Assembly (NCBI GenBank): GCA_017404065.1
Contig: JAFRDB010000077.1
Span: forward strand, 1 to 37,071
Length of the DNA stretch: 37,071 nucleotides
Reading direction: 5' to 3'
From: Clostridia bacterium
Lineage (GTDB): Bacteria; Bacillota; Clostridia; UBA1381
The notes beneath the pieces were generated by a model that did not search any database, had not been told where the DNA came from, and saw only the letters and a program-made list of their open reading frames with translations. Position numbers and translations under genes: made by a program. This document shows positions 5,599 through 14,313 of this stretch, one piece after another. Each line of letters begins with the position of its first letter. Position 1 is the first letter of the stretch.

Positions 5599-8500
5599 TT
5601 AGTCACACGCTTCTACCTTGAAGTCTGAAAGCTTAAGATCATCATTCGCCGGTACTATTACACCTATAGCGATATCGCCCATTATACTTGTGACAGTGTT
5701 CCTTGTCTTGCCGCCGTATGTGACCGCTATTTTTGTTGACACATTCTCTACATTTACGGTAAGCACCGCCGCTGTTACCGCAGTGCCTGCACCCGCACTG
5801 AATGTCCGTACCTTGTCAAGACTTCCGGCTGATACTGCCGCCTGTATTGGAAGCATCGGGATGATAAGCTCATCTGCCGTTACAGGTGTATATACATTGC
5901 CTTCCTTGCCGTAGCTCTTTCCGTTTGTCGCCGCATAGTGCTTCTTGATGCCGGTCTCGGTATAGGTCGCAGCCTTTTCCGGAACGAGTGTGAACGGATC
6001 ACCGTTTGTGAATGTCGCTCCGCTGTATATCTCCGCTCTCTCGGCTGTGATAGCCGCGCCGTTTTCACCGGCACCTCCGGATGCGTTGGAGCCGTATGCA
6101 ATGGCTTCAGCACCATTTCCGCCGCTGAGATCAAATGTTCCTCCGTAGAGCGTTATGTTTCCTTCAAGACCGCTGCCGCCATCGCCGCCCCTTCCGAAGA
6201 TGGATCCTTCTCCGCCTATGCCGCCGTTGCCGCCGACAGCCTTGATCGTGCCGCGATACACTGTGATATCGCCAACAAGTCCCGATCTGCCGTATCCGCC
6301 GCCGTTTCCGTTCGCCCAGTTGGATCTTCCAAGACCGGTACCACCGTTGCCGCCGTATGCCTCGATCGTGCCGCCGAATACGCTGACATCGCCTTCGATC
6401 GCTGCATAGCCGCTTGGATCTGCCGCTCCGTCCGTTCCGTTTTCTCCGTGTGCTGTCAGCTTGCCTGTTCCGCTCTCCTGCGCATAGATGTTGAGCACTG
6501 CGCCGTCCTCTACCACGATTCCTTTTTCTGCTGTGAGCTGCGCGCCGTCGCAAAGGATCAGGTATACATTGCCGAGAAAGGTGATCCTGTCGCTGATAGT
6601 TACATTGTCCGTAAGAACATATGTGCCGGGTACCCAAATTTTTTTCTTATCGTCAAGCAGGAAATATTCACTTACCTCCGCACTGCTGATCTCTATCTCA
6701 CCGCTTGTCTCGTTAAATGCTGCTTTTTGGTACCGGATCGGATCATGTACATCCGGCCCATCATACTCGATCGTTATTGGCGAAAGGACCTCCGCCTCTG
6801 TACTGCAGCATCCTTTACCGGAGGCGATCCTGTACCACACGTAGTATGTACCAAATTGGGCAGCGGTAGGAATTGATGTGGTAAACAGAGCATCGTCGGG
6901 CACTGTAGTCGCGTCCGCACCAATGGCATACTGCATATCACCGCCGACCGTCACCGCTCCGCCGTTGATCAGTTCCTGGTTCTCACCCGTATACAGAAGA
7001 TCGGTCTTAGCAGTGGGCGCTGTGTACTCCGGAGCCGGCAGACCCTTGACCGTGTAGTCAATATGAGTATCAAAGAGATTTCCGTGAAAATCATTGATCC
7101 CAATGCGTACTACGGTTCTTATACTGCGCGATTCCGTCAGTTCACAGGTCTCTTTGATCTCTTTTTTTATTACCTTATTATCACTCGTCAGTATCGAAGT
7201 AAAGTAATCAAACTCAACGGAATCCGCATAATTACCTACCCATATTTTAATATTATTACTACTATCTTTAGAAGGATTATCTATGCCGGCTCTGCCTACC
7301 TCTACACCGTCTTTTTTCAGTATGATATCTAACTGATCAAGCTCCAGCTGATAACCGTCGTACTGATCCTGCAAATACATTGGATCAAATTGAAACTCGT
7401 AGTAGATGGAGAGTGCTGCCATATATCTATATCTTTGTGATGTTGAAATAGTGCTGCTCGGGTTCTCACTGCTGCCGCCGTAGAGGACTGTTGATTCGCC
7501 AATTATCAGCGAACCGTTGTCGCTGCTGTTATAGCCGCCGCCGATTCCCGCATCGCAGTCGACGCCGCCTGTGGCATGGACAAGTCCTCTATTTATGGTG
7601 ATATTGCCGCCGCTGCCTTTATAACCGCCGCCGATACCGGCTCCGTAATCGCCGCCGGTCGCATTGACATTGCCGACTCTTATGGTGATAGTACCACCGC
7701 TGCCGCTGTCGCCGCCGCCGATTCCTGCTCCTTCGTAGCCTCCTTGTGCGGTGACCGCACCACCGCTTATGGTGATAGTACCGCCGCTGCCGTATTCTCC
7801 GCCGCCGATGCCCGCGCCGTATTTGCCGCCATTGGCTGTTACATTTCCGCCGCTGATGGTGATACTTTCGACGCTGCCTTTATAACCACCGCCGATACCG
7901 GCTCCGTATTCGCCGCCTGTTGCGTTGACTGTACCGCCGGATATGTTGACTGTACCGCCGCTGCCGCTGTCGCCGCCGCCGATTCCTGCTCCTTCGTAGC
8001 CTCCTTTTGCGGTGACCGCACCACCGCTTATGGTGATAGTACCGCCGCCGCCGTATTCTCCGCCGCCGATCCCTGCGCCGTAATCACCGCCGGTCGCATT
8101 GACGGTGCCATTGTATATGTTGACGGTGCCGCCATTGCCTTTATAACCGCCGCCGATGCCCGCGCCGTATTTGCCGCCTATCGCGGTGACAGTGCCGCCA
8201 TAGATGTTCACAAGTTCGCCGTTGCCGCCGCCTTCTCCTCCGCCGATTCCCGCCGCGTCTGTATTGGATGACGCGGTGACAGTACCGCCACGTATCTCTA
8301 CATAACCGCCGTTTCCGCTGTCGCCGCCGCCGATCCCTGCGCCGTCTCCGCCGCCTGTTGCAGTGACATTACCTCCGTAGATGCGGACTGTTCCGCCGTT
8401 GCCCTCGTTGCCGCCGCCTATGCCTGCGCCGCCGTCGTCGTTTTTATTGCCGCCCTTTGCAATAACTGTTCCGCTGTATATCTCTACGGTTCCGCCGTTT

Positions 8501-9126
8501 CCGCCATCGCCGCCGCCTATGCCTGCCGAATTGGCGCCGTGATCATATGCATTTGCCGTAATGTTTCCGCCGAATATCCTGACCGTTCCGCCGCTTTCTC
8601 CGGAGTTGCCGCCTATAGCAGCGTTATGGTCGGTATCCGCATTGGCTATCAGATTACCGCTTTCAGCCGACTGACAATAGATATTGAGCGTGCTGCCGGA
8701 TGGAACACGAATACCGTCATTAAGAATCAGCGTCTTCCAATTCGCAATCAGAAGGTTGACAGTTCCCTTGACCTCCATTCTGCGGCTGATCGTCAGATCT
8801 TCGGATGCATAATACCAGTTTGTCTTGATGCCCTGATCTGCATATTCCGGCAGTCCGTAGAGAATGATGTTGTCACTGCTGGATTCGTTCAGATATGACA
8901 GGGTGGTGTAATCGCCATCGTATTTGACCTTTTCCCGTATGAACTGCTTTGATGCACCGTCCCACCGTCTGTCGATGTACTCGAAGCCGCCTGTGATTGT
9001 CTCATAGGTCACCGCGCGTGCCACAGTGCCGAGCAGCTGCGGCAGCGGCTGAATACCCGCGCCGCCAAACGCGACCGCCGCCGCCGCAAACGCCGCAAGC
9101 GATTTTCTGAATAGCTTTACATTCAT
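5599..9126 (-). CDS. Secreted glycine-rich beta-helix-like repeat protein
   Basis: An 1175-residue exported protein. An Ala-rich signal peptide (about 1-38) is followed by a first carbohydrate-binding-like module that ends in STLNIYCQSAESGNLIA. About 13 tandem repeats then run from about 168 to 545, with the pattern GGT(V/I)xIxGGxVxAxGGxYGAGIGGG, as in right-handed beta-helix or pectate-lyase-like surface proteins. An Ig-like middle follows, then a second copy of the module (AVLNIYAQESGTGKLTA) with degenerate Gly-rich repeats (about 885-990) and a C-terminal beta domain. No catalytic motif or cell-wall anchor (LPXTG) is visible. A consensus promoter and GGGGAGG precede the ATG. Adhesion or glycan binding is inferred only. 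Confidence 0.82.
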   Translation of the reverse strand: MNVKLFRKSLAAFAAAAVAFGGAGIQPLPQLLGTVARAVTYETITGGFEYIDRRWDGASKQFIREKVKYDGDYTTLSYLNESSSDNIILYGLPEYADQGIKTNWYYASEDLTISRRMEVKGTVNLLIANWKTLILNDGIRVPSGSTLNIYCQSAESGNLIANADTDHNAAIGGNSGESGGTVRIFGGNITANAYDHGANSAGIGGGDGGNGGTVEIYSGTVIAKGGNKNDDGGAGIGGGNEGNGGTVRIYGGNVTATGGGDGAGIGGGDSGNGGYVEIRGGTVTASSNTDAAGIGGGEGGGNGELVNIYGGTVTAIGGKYGAGIGGGYKGNGGTVNIYNGTVNATGGDYGAGIGGGEYGGGGTITISGGAVTAKGGYEGAGIGGGDSGSGGTVNISGGTVNATGGEYGAGIGGGYKGSVESITISGGNVTANGGKYGAGIGGGEYGSGGTITISGGAVTAQGGYEGAGIGGGDSGSGGTITIRVGNVNATGGDYGAGIGGGYKGSGGNITINRGLVHATGGVDCDAGIGGGYNSSDNGSLIIGESTVLYGGSSENPSSTISTSQRYRYMAALSIYYEFQFDPMYLQDQYDGYQLELDQLDIILKKDGVEVGRAGIDNPSKDSSNNIKIWVGNYADSVEFDYFTSILTSDNKVIKKEIKETCELTESRSIRTVVRIGINDFHGNLFDTHIDYTVKGLPAPEYTAPTAKTDLLYTGENQELINGGAVTVGGDMQYAIGADATTVPDDALFTTSIPTAAQFGTYYVWYRIASGKGCCSTEAEVLSPITIEYDGPDVHDPIRYQKAAFNETSGEIEISSAEVSEYFLLDDKKKIWVPGTYVLTDNVTISDRITFLGNVYLILCDGAQLTAEKGIVVEDGAVLNIYAQESGTGKLTAHGENGTDGAADPSGYAAIEGDVSVFGGTIEAYGGNGGTGLGRSNWANGNGGGYGRSGLVGDITVYRGTIKAVGGNGGIGGEGSIFGRGGDGGSGLEGNITLYGGTFDLSGGNGAEAIAYGSNASGGAGENGAAITAERAEIYSGATFTNGDPFTLVPEKAATYTETGIKKHYAATNGKSYGKEGNVYTPVTADELIIPMLPIQAAVSAGSLDKVRTFSAGAGTAVTAAVLTVNVENVSTKIAVTYGGKTRNTVTSIMGDIAIGVIVPANDDLKLSDFKVEACD
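7530..8625 (-). repeat. Tandem GIGGG repeats with a three-unit higher order
   Basis: Within the beta-helix gene, units of about 24-30 codons each contain GIGGG. From 7 units in, the residues after GIGGG cycle in the order YKG, EYG, DSG, YKG, EYG, DSG, YKG, and the corresponding DNA blocks of about 220-270 bp are nearly identical (compare 7675-7850 with 7960-8120). This indicates duplication of three-unit blocks. Confidence 0.8.
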
Positions 9127-9163
9127 ATTTTTACCTCCCCGTGATTTTTTCTATCATATAAAT

Positions 9164-9192
9164 ATTATACAATGTAACAATCTCCTTGTCAA
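9164..9192 (-). promoter_or_regulatory. Promoter of the beta-helix/peptide operon
   Basis: On the minus strand TTGACA (9187-9192) and TATAAT (9164-9169) are separated by exactly 17 bp. The start codon lies 38 nt beyond the -10 box. Confidence 0.8.
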
Positions 9193-9286
9193 GTTTTTTG
9201 ACCGTTTTATTATCTCTCAAATATATTATAAAGCAAATGATGCCTATAATACCGATGTTATCTCAGCCAAGTCTGCAGCGCAGGGT

Positions 9287-9592
9287 ATGGCAAGAATGAG
9301 GCAGGAGTTTATCTTCTACAAGAGAGCCTATGACGATGTATCACAGAACGCTCTCTGGCAGTATATGCTGGAATATTTCGTCAAGAGGTATGAGGCCGTC
9401 GCAAAAGAAAAGCTGAATACCGATATTCTCGATACTCAGCTAAAATACTCTATTCGGTTGTATTGCTACGGCTGCGTGGGCATGACAAGGGAGTGGCTCT
9501 TAAATGACAACACCACCTCTGCGGAAACTGTGGTGCAGATGATGTACTGTGCAATGCCAAATGATATGAGGAATTTATTTTTTAATGAATAA
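9287..9592 (+). pseudogene. TetR-family regulator, C-terminal remnant
   Basis: The frame encodes only the ligand-binding C-terminal half of a TetR/AcrR-type protein (FIFYKRAYDDVSQNALWQYM, YFVKRYEAVAKEKLN, and the typical helix CYGCVGMTREWLLNDNTTSA followed by ETVVQMMYCAMP). The frame stays open upstream to about 9200 (DAYNTDVISAKSAAQG) but has no good start and no helix-turn-helix; instead it meets the beta-helix promoter region. The DNA-binding domain is therefore lost. It points away from the beta-helix gene, so the missing 5' part was probably replaced when that operon arrived. Confidence 0.65.
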
Positions 9593-9662
9593 AAACCACA
9601 ATATGCGCAATTATCTCTTCTATGGATCTAACCCTTACCCATTATCATTTCGCAGGCTACCA

Positions 9663-10229
9663 TCATACGATCTTCTTAACAGTTTTAGCCGGACTGCCGA
9701 CAGCGACAGTGTTTGGCGGGACATCCTTTGTAACAACGCTTCCCGCGCCGATAACGGAGTTGTCGCCTATCGTAACACCCGGCAGGATAATACTTCCCGA
9801 TCCTATCCAGACATTTTTGCCTATATGGACCTTTGACGGGATAAGACACTGACGCTTTTCAGGCGCCAGATCGTGGTTCAGGGTAGCGATCACTACATTA
9901 TGCCCGATAAGAGCGCCGTCATCTATCGTTATGCCGCCCTGATCCTGAAAACGGCAGCCGGAATTTATAAACACATTTTTCCCGAGTGTTATATTCTTAC
10001 CGCAATCTGTTGTAAACGGCGGAAACAGGCGGAAGCTCTCATCCACCTCTTTGCCTGTAAGCTCAGAGAACAGCTCCCTTATCTCCTCCGGCGTGTGATA
10101 TTTGTTGTTTATTTCCATCGTGATCTTCATAGCCTCGTGGCTTAACGCCGTCATTCGCTCCCTTGCGTCCGCCTCAAAATCTATATAATCAGTTGTGTTC
10201 ATAAACTTAATAAATTCCTGTGTTGTCAT
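9663..10229 (-). CDS. Sugar O-acetyltransferase (maltose/galactoside type)
   Basis: A 188-residue hexapeptide-repeat acetyltransferase that would move an acetyl group from acetyl-CoA to a sugar hydroxyl in the cytoplasm. The N-terminal helical cap (FIKFMNTTDYIDFEADARER) matches the Mac domain. The left-handed beta-helix follows, with ITLGKNVFINSGCRFQDQGG, GALIGHNVVIATLNHD (catalytic His in NHD), VWIGSGSIILPGVTIGDNSV and IGAGSVVTKDVPPN. The length is normal for the family. The ATG overlaps the stop of the upstream LysR gene by 4 nt (ATGA), so the two are translationally coupled. The substrate is not evident. Confidence 0.9.
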   Translation of the reverse strand: MTTQEFIKFMNTTDYIDFEADARERMTALSHEAMKITMEINNKYHTPEEIRELFSELTGKEVDESFRLFPPFTTDCGKNITLGKNVFINSGCRFQDQGGITIDDGALIGHNVVIATLNHDLAPEKRQCLIPSKVHIGKNVWIGSGSIILPGVTIGDNSVIGAGSVVTKDVPPNTVAVGSPAKTVKKIV

Positions 10230-11107
10230 TCCCCGAATGTCTCCTTCATTTTATTTAAAAACAGCTCCGCTGCCTTTGAAAACACCTTATCCTTTTTCCA
10301 TACCAGATACGGCTGTATATCCCTCTGAGCCTCAAGCGGCACAAAGCACAGCGGACTGTCGCCGCTTGTTTTAATAAGATTATCGAATGCTATCGCATAC
10401 CCAAAGCCCTCCTCAACAAAAATAGAGGCGTTATATACAAGATTATATGTCGCGACAACATCAAGCGATGCCATGAGCCGCTTTATCGTCTTTTCCTCCG
10501 CTCTGTCATAATGCATCTGCGCGGAAATTATAAGCGGGTATCCCTTTAGATCCTTAAATGTGACCATCGTTCTGTCTGCAAGCGGGCTATCCTTACGCAT
10601 AAGAACGCCGAAGCGGTCTGAGGCAGGCAGCAAAACAGAATCATATTTAACAGTGTCGTTAGCGTCAAGCAGGAGTCCGAAATCTATAAGCCCCTTATCA
10701 AGCCGCTCCATAACATTCTCAGCATTGCCGCTGAAAAGATGATAATGGATATCCGGATTCTCCGCCTGTATCTCCCTTGCCGCCCTCGCAAGATACCGTA
10801 CCGCTTCCGTTTCACCCGCGCCGATATAAACATCTCCGCTTATGTTTTCGCTGTCTGATCTGATCTCGTTTTCAGTTTTGTCTATCAGATCGACGATCTC
10901 TTCCGCCCGCTGACGCAAAAGCATCCCCTCATCGGTGAGAGTTATGCCCTTTGAGCTGCGTACAAACAGCTTCTTATCAAGGCTGTCCTCAAGATCCATA
11001 AGCTGACGTGACAGCGTAGGCTGAGAAAGATGCAGTTTCTGCGATGCTCTTAATATGCTTTCCTCATTCGCAACAGCAAGAAAATATTTCAGTACCCGAA
11101 CTTCCAT
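10226..11107 (-). CDS. LysR-family transcriptional regulator
   Basis: A 293-residue LysR protein. The N-terminal winged helix is clear: VLKYFLAVANEESILRASQK, then LHLSQPTLSRQLMDLEDSLD and KKLFVRSSKGITLTDEG. The C-terminal periplasmic-binding-like domain covers about 90-290 (GDVYIGAGETEAVRYLARAA; LPASDRFGVLMRKDSPLADR). AAGGAG lies 8 nt before the ATG. It is the first gene of an operon with the O-acetyltransferase rather than divergent from it. Its promoter (11137-11165) lies inside the 3' end of the hydrolase reading frame. Confidence 0.92.
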   Translation of the reverse strand: MEVRVLKYFLAVANEESILRASQKLHLSQPTLSRQLMDLEDSLDKKLFVRSSKGITLTDEGMLLRQRAEEIVDLIDKTENEIRSDSENISGDVYIGAGETEAVRYLARAAREIQAENPDIHYHLFSGNAENVMERLDKGLIDFGLLLDANDTVKYDSVLLPASDRFGVLMRKDSPLADRTMVTFKDLKGYPLIISAQMHYDRAEEKTIKRLMASLDVVATYNLVYNASIFVEEGFGYAIAFDNLIKTSGDSPLCFVPLEAQRDIQPYLVWKKDKVFSKAAELFLNKMKETFGE

Positions 11108-11124
11108 TATACATACTCCTTACA

Positions 11125-12492
11125 TTATATATGTATATTATACCTCAAAAGCATGGATCTGTCCATATATTTTTTACTGCAAAGTTTCCCCGATAAACCA
11201 TTACCGGGGAAACTGTCTGTCACCAATGCATCCTTTAAGAAGCTTTCAATTTTATCAAACGGGATCTTAGCCGTATCATCATAAAGGTCAATATGCATCG
11301 CGCCGTCTACCACATATAATTCCTTAGGCTCGTTTGCAGCCGCATAAGCCGCTTCGCTGAATGCTCTTGAATGAGCAATATCGCCTGTTATAAAGAGTAT
11401 CGGTCTCGGCGAGATCTTGTCTATATGATAGGTCACAGGGAAGTTGTTGAATGAGAAGTTGCTGGTACCGGTAGCTCCGCCCGTTGAGCGCGCATGGTGT
11501 CCGCGCTTCATGCCGTAGAATTGGAAGAACTCATAGTTGTTCCCTGTCCAACCCTCCGGTACTTCATCATAAACCTTGTCAGCCTCATACATCGGTGTAT
11601 ACGCCGGATAGCCGTTGTCTACATCCGCCCAACGCTGCTCGGCAAGCGAAGCGATTGAAGCCTGCCATGACTCATTATCCATTGAATTCCCAAAACCAGG
11701 TATATCATACATCGCGCTCGTTACGACCGCCTTGATCCTCGCATCGACCGCAGCTGCGCCCAGAACAAATCCGCCGCTCGCGCAAATACCTACAGCACCG
11801 ATCCTCTCGCGGTCAACATAGTCAAGGCTGCCCAAAAAGTCAACTCCCGCGCTGAAGTCCTCGGCAAAGATATCTGTTGAAGCGACATGCCTGTACTCGC
11901 CGCCGCTCGCACCGTTAAAGGACGGATCAAAGGTCAGAGCGACAAAGCCGCGCTTTGCAAGCTCATTTGCGTAAACCCCCGGTCCCTGCTCCTTAACTCC
12001 GCCGAACGGAGGGCCGATAACAACAGCCATCTGTTTTTCTTCCTTGTTTATATTCTTCGGTGCATACAGATCACCTGCAAGCTCAATTCCGTAACGGTTT
12101 TTGTAATACACATGCTCACGAGTCACCTCATCTGAAAGCTCAAATATATGGCCTTCCTCCTCAGGTGTTACCCTCTTTGCAAGATTCGGGTCTGACATTT
12201 GCTCACCATTCTCCTTTTTGATAGTCACCGTTCTTGTTTCGCCGTCCCATTCGACCGTTGCGCCTAATTCCTCAAGCACAGCGCGGAGCGGAAGCATTGT
12301 CCTGTCGTTTTCGATAATAGGCACAGTGCCCTCGTTGTCTATGCTCTTTTCGACCCCGTCGACTGTCATATTCGGATCGCCTATAGTAAGCGTGATCGTT
12401 TTGTCTCCGTTTGCTGCATACGCCGACGCGCATGATGCGCTGATGGCTGCCGCAGATGCAATGGCAATAATTCTTTTCTTTATGCTTTTCAT
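11125..12492 (-). CDS. Secreted stalk-domain alpha/beta hydrolase
   Basis: A 455-residue exported hydrolase. A signal peptide (about 1-27) precedes a copper-amine-oxidase-N-like stalk domain (about 32-93: MTVDGVEKSI, DRTMLPLRAVLEELGATVEW). The hydrolase (about 125-420) belongs to the dienelactone-hydrolase/YcjY-like group: GPPFGG gives the oxyanion region and GICASGG places a Cys (Cys237) at the nucleophile elbow in place of Ser. The putative catalytic His is in GAMHIDLYD. The natural C-terminus appears to be near SFLKDAL. The last ~30 residues are read through a perfect hairpin (11183-11214) and the LysR promoter, which suggests loss of the original stop codon. It has its own promoter and AAGGAGG. 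Its substrate is unknown. Confidence 0.85.
   Translation of the reverse strand: MKSIKKRIIAIASAAAISASCASAYAANGDKTITLTIGDPNMTVDGVEKSIDNEGTVPIIENDRTMLPLRAVLEELGATVEWDGETRTVTIKKENGEQMSDPNLAKRVTPEEEGHIFELSDEVTREHVYYKNRYGIELAGDLYAPKNINKEEKQMAVVIGPPFGGVKEQGPGVYANELAKRGFVALTFDPSFNGASGGEYRHVASTDIFAEDFSAGVDFLGSLDYVDRERIGAVGICASGGFVLGAAAVDARIKAVVTSAMYDIPGFGNSMDNESWQASIASLAEQRWADVDNGYPAYTPMYEADKVYDEVPEGWTGNNYEFFQFYGMKRGHHARSTGGATGTSNFSFNNFPVTYHIDKISPRPILFITGDIAHSRAFSEAAYAAANEPKELYVVDGAMHIDLYDDTAKIPFDKIESFLKDALVTDSFPGNGLSGKLCSKKYMDRSMLLRYNIHI
11137..11165 (-). promoter_or_regulatory. Promoter of the LysR-acetyltransferase operon
   Basis: On the minus strand TGGACA (11160-11165) and TATAAT (11137-11142) lie 17 bp apart. 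The promoter is embedded in the last codons of the hydrolase frame. Confidence 0.65.
11183..11214 (-). terminator. Hairpin inside the 3' end of the hydrolase frame
   Basis: The arms AGTTTCCCCG (11183-11192) and CGGGGAAACT (11205-11214) pair perfectly. The stem is followed on the minus strand by a T-poor stretch (TTGCAG), so it is a weak terminator at best. It is translated as part of the hydrolase, which is unusual. Confidence 0.45.
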
Positions 12493-12527
12493 AATGTGTT
12501 TCCTCCTTGATCAATTATCTTGACTAT

Positions 12528-12556
12528 ATTCTAACACATATCATCAGCAATGTCTA
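12528..12556 (-). promoter_or_regulatory. Promoter of the hydrolase gene
   Basis: On the minus strand TAGACA (12551-12556) and TAGAAT (12528-12533) are 17 bp apart, upstream of the AAGGAGG and ATG of the hydrolase. Confidence 0.5.
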
Positions 12557-12618
12557 ATACTTATTTTGAATATTTTTCTATACCTTAAAGGCATAACAAT
12601 ATCAGTGGTCACTAAAGC

Positions 12619-12643
12619 AAAAAGACAGCCCTTTCAAGCTGCC
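12619..12643 (-). terminator. Terminator of the redox operon
   Basis: On the minus strand GGCAGC pairs with GCTGTC (12638-12643 with 12624-12629, one G-U pair), followed by TTTTT. It directly follows the stop codon of the MATE remnant. Confidence 0.55.
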
Positions 12644-12789
12644 TATATATGAAGGGAAAGCGCGGCGTAGTGCATTTTATTCCCTTTATAGCAGAGCATT
12701 GACAGTATAAGCGGAACCGACACCTTCACAAGCAGCCTACCGACAGGGAGCGTCCCCATTATATTTTCCTGCAATGTGAACACCCCCAT
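12643..12789 (-). pseudogene. MATE-family efflux transporter, N-terminal stump
   Basis: A 48-codon frame reads MGVFTLQENIMGTLPVGRLL, then VKVSVPLILSML, the typical start of MATE multidrug exporters (MGTxPVGKLLxxMSxPxxxSML). It then breaks off into unrelated residues (CYKGNKMHY...) and stops, so the other ~400 residues are gone. It begins 22 nt after the NTF2-like gene in the same direction, so the ancestral operon probably ended with a complete exporter. A terminator lies at the new 3' end. Confidence 0.6.
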
Positions 12790-12811
12790 TTCGGTAACCC
12801 TTGATTTTTAA

Positions 12812-13255
12812 TTACTCAACGACTTTTGTGTCTGTCCACACGAAGTTGGATGCTCTTGACGCTATGAGCCATTCGCCATTTACCTTCTTGTATGTATCTG
12901 TATATCTTACACCCTGCGTTGTCATGACGTTTTTACCCTCTTCATTTTTGCCGATAAGGACTACCTGACAGTATGCAGTTCCTGTTGCGGTGTCTCCATC
13001 TATCTTAACAGTCTGCTGACCGTTGATGTGGAATACTGTATCGAACCGAGCAAGGAAGCTTCCGAAGGCATTACCTATAGCTTCACGCCCCTTATAGCTT
13101 GAAATAAGCTCACTGCCTCTGTAGGAATCAACTGTAGCATCCTCTGTGAACATGAGCGTCTGTGCCTGAGCGTCCTTATCATCCGCCGCTACCGAGAAAC
13201 GGTCAACAAGATCCTTTAACTCTATCCGGTCTGCCGCCTCAGCGGTTATTAACAT
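12812..13255 (-). CDS. SnoaL/NTF2-like protein
   Basis: A 147-residue NTF2-fold (SnoaL/DUF4440-like) protein: DRIELKDLVDRFSVAADDKD, then AQAQTLMFTEDATVDSY and the strand-rich half TATGTAYCQVVLIG and GVRYTDTYKKVNGEWLIASR. The fold serves in small-molecule binding or isomerase-like enzymes; this substrate is unknown. The ATG at 13255 is chosen over the TTG at 13261. It lies 3 nt past the stop of the AKR reading frame, so the genes are probably translationally coupled. A second NTF2-like domain lies inside the neighbouring three-part frame. Confidence 0.82.
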   Translation of the reverse strand: MLITAEAADRIELKDLVDRFSVAADDKDAQAQTLMFTEDATVDSYRGSELISSYKGREAIGNAFGSFLARFDTVFHINGQQTVKIDGDTATGTAYCQVVLIGKNEEGKNVMTTQGVRYTDTYKKVNGEWLIASRASNFVWTDTKVVE

Positions 13256-13257
13256 GA

Positions 13258-14040
13258 TCAATATGATGCGAAGCGCGTATTTTTATCAATATCGGTTAAG
13301 CGCTGCATTTCCTCATCGGTGAGCTTAAAGTCGAATATATTGTAATTCTCCGCTATATGCGCCTCATTCGAGGAACCGGGGATCACTATATTGCCCGCCT
13401 GCAAATGCCAGCGGAGGATTATCTGTGCGGAGGTTTTGTTATGCGCCGCCGCGATCGACGATATAGTTTTGTCATTAAACAGCGTCGTTGTGTTGCCGCG
13501 TCCGCCGAGCGGGAACCATGACTCCATAACTGTACCGTACTGCTTCAAATGCGCTTTCATTTCCTTACTCTGGTGGTACGGGTGCGTTTCGTTCTGCAAA
13601 AGCGCCGGCGTGATGGTCGTTGCATTTACAAGGCGGTCAAAGTCTGACGGTGTGTAGTAGTTTGAAAGTCCGATTGAACGGAGCTTCCCTTCGCTTACCG
13701 CCGTTTCCATAGCCTTGTACGCCGTAACATCATTGGAAGGCTGTGAGTGGTGCAGTATCATCAGGTCAATGTAATCAAGTCCGAGCCTCGAAAGCGAGCC
13801 TTGGATCGCTGCCGCACCGTTATTAAAATCGCTCGTCCACATCTTTGTTGTGACAAATATTTCCTCACGCGTTACAAAACCTTCGTCAATCGCTTTCTTT
13901 ATGCCGCGCCCGACGCCCTCCTCGTTGCCGTATATACGCGCTGTATCGATAAGACGGTAACCGTCACGAAGCGCCCAATATACAGAATTTTTCGCCTGTG
14001 CGTTTGACAACAAGTATGTTCCTATACCAAGTATCGGCAT
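13258..14040 (-). CDS. Aldo-keto reductase, 3' part of a TAG-interrupted fusion
   Basis: This is an NADPH-dependent aldo-keto reductase domain: GYRLIDTARIYGNEEGVGRG carries the catalytic Asp and Tyr, FVTTKMW the Lys and LMILHHSQ the His. NADPH-site residues follow in IVIPGSSNEAHIAEN. The listed ATG (MPILGIGTYLLS) cuts off the first AKR strand. The same frame stays open upstream through IVKLNSGYDM, a linker and an NTF2-like half (ENLTVTINGNYAKLTARTTL; TAWFENIGGEWIYCNEP) back to a TAG at 14314-14316. Beyond that TAG the preceding gene continues in the same frame. No good ribosome binding site is seen before MPIL. It is therefore probably the 3' part of a broken fusion gene, possibly read separately or not at all. 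Confidence 0.75.
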   Translation of the reverse strand: MPILGIGTYLLSNAQAKNSVYWALRDGYRLIDTARIYGNEEGVGRGIKKAIDEGFVTREEIFVTTKMWTSDFNNGAAAIQGSLSRLGLDYIDLMILHHSQPSNDVTAYKAMETAVSEGKLRSIGLSNYYTPSDFDRLVNATTITPALLQNETHPYHQSKEMKAHLKQYGTVMESWFPLGGRGNTTTLFNDKTISSIAAAHNKTSAQIILRWHLQAGNIVIPGSSNEAHIAENYNIFDFKLTDEEMQRLTDIDKNTRFASY

Positions 14041-14313
14041 ATCGTAACCACTGTTTAGCTTTACAATTCCTTTTTCAAGGTCAAACTCGCCCTTTTCCTT
14101 TTCACTGACAGGCTCGGTAGAGGTCGGTTCATTGCAATATATCCACTCGCCGCCTATATTTTCAAACCACGCTGTGGTATTGAACGGCCAGCTTCCCTGC
14201 GCGCCGTAGGCGTTGGCGGTGAGCGTGGTACGCGCCGTAAGCTTTGCGTAATTGCCGTTTATTGTAACGGTCAGGTTTTCTATTTTGTAGCTTTGGTAGT
14301 CAAGTGCGCCGCG

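Noticed and set aside
5938..6876. Long plus-strand open frame (312 codons) opposite the beta-helix gene
   Set aside because: It is antisense to a gene with signal peptide, promoter and family repeats, has no ribosome binding site, and its composition mirrors the other strand.
7576..8271. Repetitive Ala/Asp-rich plus-strand frame (231 codons)
   Set aside because: A by-product of the glycine-repeat codons on the minus strand; no start signal.
7530..8625. CRISPR or minisatellite reading of the GIGGG repeats
   Set aside because: The repeats are in frame, encode a coherent beta-helix pattern and lie inside a complete exported protein.
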